A stretch of 64,000 bases of DNA, taken from NCBI GenBank assembly GCA_905221615.1, contig CAJNDT010005880.1, positions 1,440,001 through 1,504,000 of the forward strand. Reading direction: 5' to 3'. Positions 56,537 through 64,000 of the stretch are shown one piece after another (position 1 is the stretch's first letter; the number at the start of each line of letters is the position of its first letter). Below the pieces are notes generated by a model, which worked only from the letters and a program-made list of their open reading frames with translations, was not told the origin of the DNA and searched no databases. This DNA comes from Symbiodinium sp. CCMP2592. Taxonomy: Eukaryota > Sar > Dinophyceae > Suessiales > Symbiodiniaceae. The position numbers and the translations under genes are program-made.

Positions 56537-56859
56537 AAGCACAGGGCGGTTGACCAAGGCCGCATTGATCCGGCACGTGCACTGCAGCGCTGCAGTGACC
56601 ATCGTGTCCAACTCCTGGGCTTTACTGGGTTCTTGTTACGGGATTTATTTCAAGTTACCATAATAGGAAGCCATGTTGTTTCCTACAGATCCCTATTACA
56701 GTAACTCAAAAAATCCCGAAGAAGAACCCAGTTTAGGGGCTCGAGAGAGCCCAGAGTTCAGATACCACACCATGATATACTATATTATTATAACACAATA
56801 TACTATAAGACACCATACTATAATCGAGAGAGCTCAGATTTCAGATACCATACCATAGT

Positions 56860-57320
56860 ATACTATAGAAAAATACAAGAGGCAAAGTACACTATACCAT
56901 ATTCATATACCACACCAAAATATACGATAGAAAATACAAGAGGCAAAAATTGCACTATACCATGTTCATATACCACACCATAGTATACTATAGAAAAGTA
57001 CAAGAGGCAAAAATGCACTATACCATATTCATATACCACACCATACTATACTCTAGAAAAATACAAGAGGCAAAAATACACTATACCATATTCATATACC
57101 ACACCATACTATACTCTAGAAAAATACAAGAGGCAAAAATTACACTATACCATATTCATATACCACACCATGATATACTATAGAAAAATACAAGAGGCAA
57201 AAATACACTATACCATATTCATATACCACACCATAATATACTATAGAAAAATGCAAGAGGCAAAAATGCACGATACCATGTTCATATACCATACCATAAT
57301 AATATATATTCTCCTTCAAT
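56860..57320. repeat. AT-rich minisatellite, seven copies of a roughly 63-bp unit
   Basis: The anchor TACAAGAGGCAAA recurs at about 56874, 56935, 56999, 57062, 57125, 57189 and 57252 (the last as TGCAAG), a period of 61-64 bases. Each unit also holds CACTATACCATATTCATATA and a CACACCATA-TATACT-TAGAAA segment. The array is bracketed by CGAGAGAGCYCAG-like sequence at 56740 and 56825 and by CGAGAGAGAGTTCAG at 57346, so the flanks also look duplicated. All frames are Tyr/Ile/His-rich and not coding. Confidence 0.92.
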
Positions 57321-57449
57321 ACACTATACTGCACTATACCTATAATCGAGAGAGAGTTCAGAGAGCCTCCAGAGCTCCAGGCTGGGACTCTCTTGGACTC
57401 GGACTCTTCCCGCGCCTCACCCTCGGGTGCCTCTTTGGGAAAACCGTGG

Positions 57450-57570
57450 CATAGTAGAGTAGAGTATAGTATATTCTAGTATAGTGTATTATATATGTAT
57501 TATAGTATAGTATATGATCGTATCTTGTGGTATAGTATATAGTATATAGTACAGTATAGTACATTACATA
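57450..57570. repeat. AT-rich TATAGTA tract
   Basis: Irregular TAGTATAGTATAT units without a fixed period, beginning just after the minisatellite and a short GC-rich spacer. Similar to 42185-42242. Confidence 0.75.
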
Positions 57571-60500
57571 GTGTATTGTGGTGTAGTCCGACCTCTTCGT
57601 ATCCGTTTGCCCACGGGTAGCGAGGCTCTCCTGCACTGTGGCACGATGATCTCCGGCCTGTCGCCACTCTGATCGATACGCCGATGATAAGCCCTCAGCT
57701 GGCGGACGTCGCGACATGTGGAGCTCTCGCACCCAGGCTCTGGCGTGGCCGCTATGACCGAGCTTTCAAGTGGCCGGGAACTCGGCACCACTGCTTAGTG
57801 GAGTGTGGTTCCATCCAGCCTTGCATTGCAGGCTCGAGCACATCCACTGGGTGCGGCGGCGTCCCGGCATGCCAAGTTCGGACCTCGTTGCATCCGATGA
57901 GCGTCGCTCGTGTGAACACTGCAGTGATGAATGCGCTTATGCGCCTAGACCCTTTGTCCTGGGAGACTGGGCGACCTTCTAGCAGTGTCGCAGAGGCCGC
58001 AAAAACATTTGCGCTCGCGATGCATAGTTATGGTTGGCATTGCATAACATTGTCCTCTGCAATCACCATTTGCTGGCCCGTCCTTAGGGCGATGTTGGAA
58101 GCGAGTGGAAGCTTCGGCACGACCTGGAGCAGTTCCGCCACCTGTCGAGGCAACATGTTGAGTGCGTGCTTGAGGAGTTGCAGGGTCAAGTAAGCGGTCT
58201 TTTCCGGTCCCACACAGCCATCGCAACCTGTTGTCCGTGCACTTTTCATTGTTGCCGTGCTGTCCGGACACGACAGTCCACCCCATGAGACACATGTGAT
58301 CATGTACAGGGCAGACAGGACGTGACTCCGACCTTGCAAAGTCTTCGCAGAGGGCCCGAGTCGAAGCAGACGCACGTTATCAACTCTTCGAGTACGTCGG
58401 CCAGACGAGCAAGCTTCAGCAGCAGGTTGAAAATGTCAACATCGTGCGCCATGCTCCAACATCCACGGCCCTGCTCCCACCATTTCCCGCAATCCGCCAT
58501 CAATGAGCACATCAGTTACTCTTAGTAGACGCTTTTCGAAATGCAAATGGAACGAAGGACATTGCGGATTGCGGGCAGTTCGAGTCCGTGCGCCATGTGA
58601 CGAGTTTCAACTTACAGACGCCCGTCAAGCCTAGCTCGGATCTTGTATTGCTCGATACGGTTCTACTATATATGCTGAAACATACTGTATGATGTATCAG
58701 TGTTGACCTTCCATCCTGGCGACTTGCGTCGCGATCGCGCCGTGGCTTGCGGAGGCAGCAGAGGCGCCAACAAGCTCGGGGCTTACATCGGCCCTTGCTG
58801 TTAAGCTGCTGTTTAGCTTCTCGAAGGCAGCTCGCGGCTTTCGATGCCGTCACTTTCAGTCAGCCCGAGGTCTCGCCATACGCACCGCTTCTGTCGCCAG
58901 AGGCGGCAAGCGGTCTGGCGGCGCGGCCCCATGACTGGGTACTTGCAGGTTTTTCACTGAACACGTCAGGGATCTGTCACGGGATCTGTCGCATCTTGCG
59001 TCAGGCTATCCCTGTAGTCCATGTTTGCCCTGCCATGCCATGCCATGCCACGCTAGTTTGCCTGCAGAAGTCAAGATCCGCAGCCTTCTTGCCGTAGGGA
59101 TGTTAGCTTCCCGATTCGCCAGCTTCAGTTCTTAAGCATGCTGTCGACCTCTTGAGAGCTGTATCCGGCAATTCGGAGCTGTTCTGTTGGCCTGTGAACT
59201 TGTGGAAGACATGACCTGCTGCTGTTGAGGAGGCGGCATCCAAGCTGCTGCAGATCTTCCGGCTGGATTCTCAAGAATTCCAGCGCGAGAGTCGAAACGA
59301 AACCTCCTTGCGATGCAACTTGCGCGCTTGCCCGCATGGTATTGCAAACGCATATGTATTGTTAGTAGATCATAGCTGCAGTCACCCGAGCGGTTTTTGG
59401 AGACAAGCCGCCACTCAGGTCTCAGGGCCCAGAGGGTGTCGGGGCCTTGGCTTCTGGACTCCGGCTCTCAGCGCTCAACCAACGTTCCGTGCATGGAGTA
59501 ACAAGTAGTCCCTGAGCACTGCGTGACATTTCCCCAGTGCGCACTGCAGCTTCAGGGTGGCACATCTAAACCGTCGAAGTCCAAGCATCCCATAGGCCAA
59601 TGGCCAGTCACATGGCCTTGGGCATAGACCCTTAACCCGAATCCTCAATAGTAATCGTTTTTTTTGGACTTTGGCCTGACTTCCGTAGCCGAACATGAGA
59701 GGCGAAAGCATCCCTGGATGCCGAGCTCTCGGGGCTGGGCACCCACGTCTGTCTTGCGAATCGTTTGGCATGACAGTACGTATGCTTTATATGAAGATAC
59801 TAACCAACGAAACATGTATATTGCATTATGACATGATTCAAATATTGCGTTACTACATCATCACGTCCCTCTTTGTCCATGTTGCCACATTACGACACTA
59901 CTACTATGTTTGCTACGTTGCTATATCATAAATTTATTGTATTGTGGTATTAATACATCATTTACTTCGGAAGTCCAGGGAGGCAGATAGGAGCTTGAGC
60001 TTAACATGTTCCCTCAGGACGGAAGGATGGGATTGCCCGGGTGAAACAGGCTTGGAAGGTAGTGAACGCGCGCTTGTGGTTCTCTGCCTTACACCCCTTC
60101 GTAACTCACTTGCACAGCATAGCATGTTTCGTGACGTTATCAGTTGCATGTGGGAGTGCCATCCTGCATGCCTCGGTCTCAGCAGCTGCTTCTGCGCTGA
60201 CTTTTCTGCTCCGTGCCGCGCTAGCAGGGCAGCACGGCTGTGTGGCTTCAAAGCTAAGCACCTCCGTGCGGGAGCTGGGGCTCCCAAGCCTAGCTCTGAG
60301 CCTTCGTGTCTACATGTGCATCAGAAGGGGTTTCACCACAGGGCATCGGTCTAGGCTGTCTCGTTGCAGACATGGGTCTCGAATATAGTAGCATCATGTC
60401 GAGGCGATCGCATTGCATCGCTCTCATGGCTTCCTAGTTTCTTGCTGCAAAGCTGTGTGCTGCGTGCACACAAGCAGTTGCCATGTCGTCGCCCACCACA

Positions 60501-61485
60501 GGCAGAGGCCAGCAGGACTCGGGCTTCCGGGCTTAAACGGCATTGTGGCAGGGTTGCTCTTTCAACCCCGCGTTTTTCTTGTCGTAAAAGATCGCCGGTT
60601 TCTGTGCGAGGCTTCCTGAACTCTCTCACCAGCTTCTTCTCAGCCTTGACCGGCAAAGACCTCAGCACTCCGCATCCGCGCCTTCCGTAGCCGTCGAGCA
60701 GCGTCTGAGACCGTCTGACACCGTCCTGGCTGGAGGGCATGGCTCGAGGTACTCTGGGGATGCAAAGCATTGGGAGAGTCCAGGGGAGAGGACGGAGTGC
60801 TTCAGGCGTGCGCTTCGGCTTTGGCATGGCCAGCATCTTGCTGACATTCTGGGTGACGCCCCTGAGGCCTGCATCAGCCTGCATCCTTCAAAGCATTGGG
60901 ATGAAGTTCCGAACAGATTCGGGAGGAGAGTGAAGAAGATAAGGTCGCATCGATAGTCGGTGCTCCAGACTCAACGGGATGTTGAAAATGTTTGCTTTCC
61001 GGACCTAGCTGCTAGCTGGAAGATTATCCTGAATGCATGGACTTACCTCGTTGAGAAGTATTCCTAGGCAGCGTCAACACCTGGATAATTGTCCTTCGCC
61101 GGGAAAGATGAGTTGTCGAGCTCTCGCCCATGATCTGTCGCCGGCATGCGCCGGCGCGACAACTGCCATCTTGGGCCAGATGCCGGATGCCCTACTGTAT
61201 GTAGGGACCATAGGCTTTGATGCTTCCTACCGCTGGCTCAGGCGGTTTGGAACAGACGACCAGCGCTTGCAAGAGATCAAGCGCCCCTTGGCAGCGTGTC
61301 AGCTGCAATGCTCAGCTTGGTGTGGTGCCATGCATGACCCAGCGTTGCCCAGAGTTGCCAAGGCTTAAACAGGCTCTGTGCAGAAAGAATGCTGGAGTTG
61401 GTTCTGAGCTCGGTCTCCTGGCGCTCCACTTCGCACGCAGCCGAATCTACCACGTGTGGCGTAATTGCCTGGCTTGCGGCTAAAG
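57571..61485. other. No recognised gene; AT-rich patch near 59.8-60.0 kb
   Basis: Almost 4 kb without a family I can name. Open frames at 57684-58193 (plus), 59944-60354 (plus) and 60351-60884 (minus) show no motif. 59770-59960 is notably AT-rich compared with the rest. 61170-61470 probably contains the 5' exons of the ABC1-type gene that follows. Confidence 0.4.
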
Positions 61486-63040
61486 GTGCTCAGCCTCAAG
61501 GGCTACTATGTGAAGGCGGGTGGATTCTTGGGACCTTCGGCGGGACACGAGCTGTGTTCTTGGCGAGGCAGCGCAGACCTTGTGCGGTGCGGGGCAATTC
61601 CCCGCTGAGCAACCTGGCACGAAGGATGAAGCTTTCAGCAATCCGCAAGCCAGCCGTCGGTGCGGAAGGTTCGATGAGGTCTTTGCCGTCCTCCTCGACG
61701 ATTGCCCAAAGGCGCCTTGAAGACGCAGACAGCTCCGCGGCACGCAAGACTCGCTGAAAGGAGCCTTTCGAAGTCGTCCAAGAAATCATCGAAGCGGAGC
61801 GGGGCTCCGAGGAGGAGTCCCGAGTCAGGAGCCACGTAGGAAGGAGCGCAGCCGCTTTGCTGTCCGAGGTTGGGCGCCTGCATAGGCAAGGCTGCGGATG
61901 TGCGCACATTGAGTATCTCATGCTTCGTGCGTGGTACTTCTCCTGCTGACCACGTGCGACGTACTTTTCTGATGTCTTTCAGGCGACATCTTCGAGCAAT
62001 TCGACGCCGATGCTGTCGCTGCGGCCTCCATTGCGCAGGCAGTTAGAGCCGGCGTAGCCGTTCTAGCCGTGGCTGCTGTGGTCGGCTGTCAGAAGCCCGC
62101 CACTCGCGGGAAGTGTCAAGCCCCAGACGACGTGCACCTTTTTTGCGGGATCGCAGCGGCCAGGTGCATTTTGCCAAGCTTCCGGACGGCACAGAGGCTT
62201 GAGCCCAAGTAGGCCGTGGGCCTCCAAGGGCTTCTGCCTTCGAGCGGAAGACCTGTGAGGTGGCGGTCAAAGTTCAGTACCCGAGCGTGGAGCGTTTTTT
62301 CTACATGGATGTGCCTCGGTTGCACAACGGGTGGTGACATGCGGTGATCAAGTCTGAAGAACTGAAGAAGAATCACTGCTGTGAGTCCGCTGAGTGAAAC
62401 CGCTGCTCGTGATGCGCAGGCTGCTGTGCAGGCTCTCTGTCGGTTTTGAATGCAGATTTCGTGCATTCATGAGTGCTGTGACGACATGTCACAGTTCAAA
62501 AAGTTTGATGTATCATGGAGTTTAAGGAAGTGACGTTGTTGAACTTGTCACTTGTGGGGGAAAAGATGCAGAAATTTGGCGGAGTCGCAGGGTATGTGGC
62601 TTGCAACACAGAAGTCCTTGGATGGGATGGCTGGATAGGTGGATTGATCGCCATGCGAGTCACTGGTCATACACTGAGGTTGCTACCGTTTCCTTCGCTG
62701 GCGACCCAGACCGTGCCGGAAGTCTCAGAAAACCCGAGAGCCTCCACGGCTGCCAGGCCATGCAGTTGCTTGGTATGGGCAGCCAAGTTCAAGAGATTTT
62801 TTCCACCATGCAGGCGCGGACACCGCGGGTGTGTTGCGCTCCCAGGGGAAATCTGTGGCAGACTCGCAGGACCAGTTCAGACAGGAGTTTGACTTCACTG
62901 CAGAGGCTCCGGGCTTGGACCCTGGCTGTAGAGTATCGGCGATACCGCGTCTCAGAGGCGGATGTGATGCGCGAGCTGGCCGACAACCTGCTGCCAGGAA
63001 CTTCGGCAAATGACTGGTCCAACGTCCCCCGATCCTGAAG
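61486..63040 (+). CDS. ABC1/UbiB (ADCK-type) atypical kinase, multi-exon, N-terminal half
   Basis: ABC1 proteins are ancient kinase-like ATPases of mitochondria and plastids that support ubiquinone and other isoprenoid-lipid metabolism. Segments: 61495-61515 (LKGYYVK), like the family's L-x-G-x-Y-x-K motif; 61669-61711 (FDEVFAVLLDDCPK) joined to 61761-61803 (EPFEVVQEIIEAERG), then 61983-62038 (DIFEQFDADAVAAASIAQ), 62164-62196 (VHFAKLPDGTE), 62260-62310 (VAVKVQYPSVERFFYMD) and 62521 onward (FKEVTLLNLSL). All these joins keep phase. AAASIAQVH is the family's replacement for the glycine-rich loop (the A-rich KxGQ/AAAS signature), and VAVKVQYP carries the ATP-binding lysine. Later exons: 62857-62905 (DQFRQEFDFTAE) joined to 62958 onward (ADVMRELADNLLP). 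The remaining kinase core (metal-binding and catalytic motifs) is not found before the window ends and is either beyond it or lost. Confidence 0.85.
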
Positions 63041-64000
63041 ACCCCGAGGCCCGAGTTTGGAGATGAGATTGAGATTCCATTGCCGCTCCTCGGCCTTGAA
63101 CATATGAGGCAAAAAAAGAACATATGATGTCAGGGCTTCTTGAGACCCCGGAGTCTTTTCTGAGCTCCGAGCCTCCGAGCTGAGGATCGACCGAGCTCAC
63201 CCCTCCTGCCCCTCCGCTGGCGGGCTCTGCACTCCCAAGGCACAGTCTGAAGGATGTTTGGATTCTTGGGTGAAGGACGTCGAAGGAGGTTTGTCTCTTT
63301 AGGTGAGGATCGGAGGGCCTAGGCTCCAAAGGGCGCGGAAGAATCCTTTGCTTGGTTCTGACCTGAAGAGCCGTTCCCTTTACAGGTTCTGGTCATGGTC
63401 CCCGGCTCAGCGGCGGCAAGGTGCAAGGTAGTTGTGATGGATTTGAGTGGAGTGGCAATGACAAATCTGTCAATCTGTTGCGTTCTTCGGTGTTGTTTGT
63501 GGAAACTTTTGCCCAGGGTTTGAACCAGGGGAAGGGTTGATGGGGCGTGTTGGGGGGGGGGGGGGGGTATCGCGTTTCGTGCCAAGGAGCGCCTACATGG
63601 AACGCCCATTCGAAAGTACTCCATGCCGCTGATGAAGATGCATTTCGGCAGAAAGTCTCGAGGGAGGTGTTTAAGCCTGGGCGTTGATTCGGCGGTCGTC
63701 GGGTGCCGGTGTGCAGCATACAGTACAGCTGTGGTTACTTGGGCTTGTTTGCTTGAGAGGTTTGCGGAAGCGTATGGAATGTCGTGGGAGGAGCTGAAGA
63801 GGACCGACCTTGCCTCGCTGTCGAAGCTCTCGGAATTTTGGTAATTTTGGTATCTCCGTAGTAATTCTTGTGCCGTGGGTCGCACCCTCTTAGTCTTTGA
63901 CTGGCAATACAGCTGGCATGCCGAAATCCGCTGCGGGTGTTGGTCAGAGGATGCTGGACTCTCAGGACTTGTCGAAGGCGGACTGGGGCCGGCTCGAGTT
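63041..64000. other. Window end; no clear gene, possible exon near 63.7-63.84 kb
   Basis: I see no ABC1 core motifs here. A + frame at about 63745-63843 reads LLERFAEAYGMSWEELKRTD, then LASLSKLSEFW and a stop, with protein-like composition but no family. It might be a terminal exon. Confidence 0.3.
63552..63567. repeat. Poly-G run of 16
   Basis: Uninterrupted G tract on +, capable of G-quadruplex structure and prone to assembly length error. Confidence 0.95.

Noticed and set aside
1-64000. tRNA, rRNA, CRISPR arrays, bacterial operons, viral genes
   Set aside because: No convincing tRNA B-box, no rRNA core sequence, no spaced direct-repeat array, no Shine-Dalgarno-spaced gene series and no viral structural gene was seen.
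1-64000. Relict dinoflagellate spliced-leader sequence marking retroposed genes
   Set aside because: I looked for the CCGTAGCCATTTTGGCTCAAG-like end by eye and found no convincing match. Multi-exon gene structures also argue against retroposition.

Overview
This window looks like nuclear DNA of a dinoflagellate, and a Symbiodiniaceae-like or related core dinoflagellate would fit. The evidence is as follows. Every gene I can recognise is cut into many short exons. Most introns start with GC or GA instead of GT, and the next exon starts with G after AG. All recognised genes lie on the + strand, a unidirectional array. There are interstitial CCCTAAA (plant/dinoflagellate-type telomere) repeats, a decayed retroelement ORF of a type I associate with dinoflagellates, and very large receptor-like proteins with REJ/PKD domains. 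No bacterial, viral or organellar gene structure is visible. I place genes by joining short protein matches across introns, so most gene ends are approximate. Long open frames are not a guide here, because most are chance or repeat-driven.

Layout: 1-1600, no recognisable gene. About 1612-6546, REJ-type receptor A, ending in a transmembrane helix and a proline-rich cytoplasmic tail. About 8148-18751, a related receptor B (REJ/PKD ectodomain, GPS-like motif, transmembrane helix, tail), interrupted by very large simple repeats. 19483 to about 25560, a galactocerebrosidase (GALC, GH59) with signal peptide and both catalytic glutamates, followed to about 26456 by exons resembling a ricin-type lectin domain. 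About 27379-29828, a TMBIM/Bax-inhibitor-1 family membrane protein. 29.8-32.3 kb, unknown, including one exon ending in a possible CaaX box. 32881 to about 34290, an AIG1/GIMAP-like GTPase. 35583-36340, an unrecognised small gene. 36471-37225, a retroelement remnant, followed by telomere-like repeats. About 38645-40070, an unrecognised charged protein. 41749 to about 42060, an EF-hand protein. About 44140-46044, a major facilitator superfamily transporter. About 48911-51100, a nucleotide-diphospho-sugar (GT77-like) glycosyltransferase. 51.5-61.4 kb, mostly unrecognised, with a (TCTG)n/(TC)n tract and a roughly 63-bp AT-rich minisatellite. About 61486-63040, an ABC1/UbiB atypical kinase, with its 3' part unresolved.

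The genes do not form an obvious pathway; this is a co-oriented series of unrelated functions. The points most worth following are the adjacent pair of REJ receptors that share a short aromatic motif in their tails, the lysosomal-type GALC with an apparent added lectin domain, the consistently non-canonical splice sites (31 introns placed to the base, 20 GC, 7 GT, 4 GA), micro-exons of 19 and 32 nt, and the telomere-like tract beside a dead retroelement.
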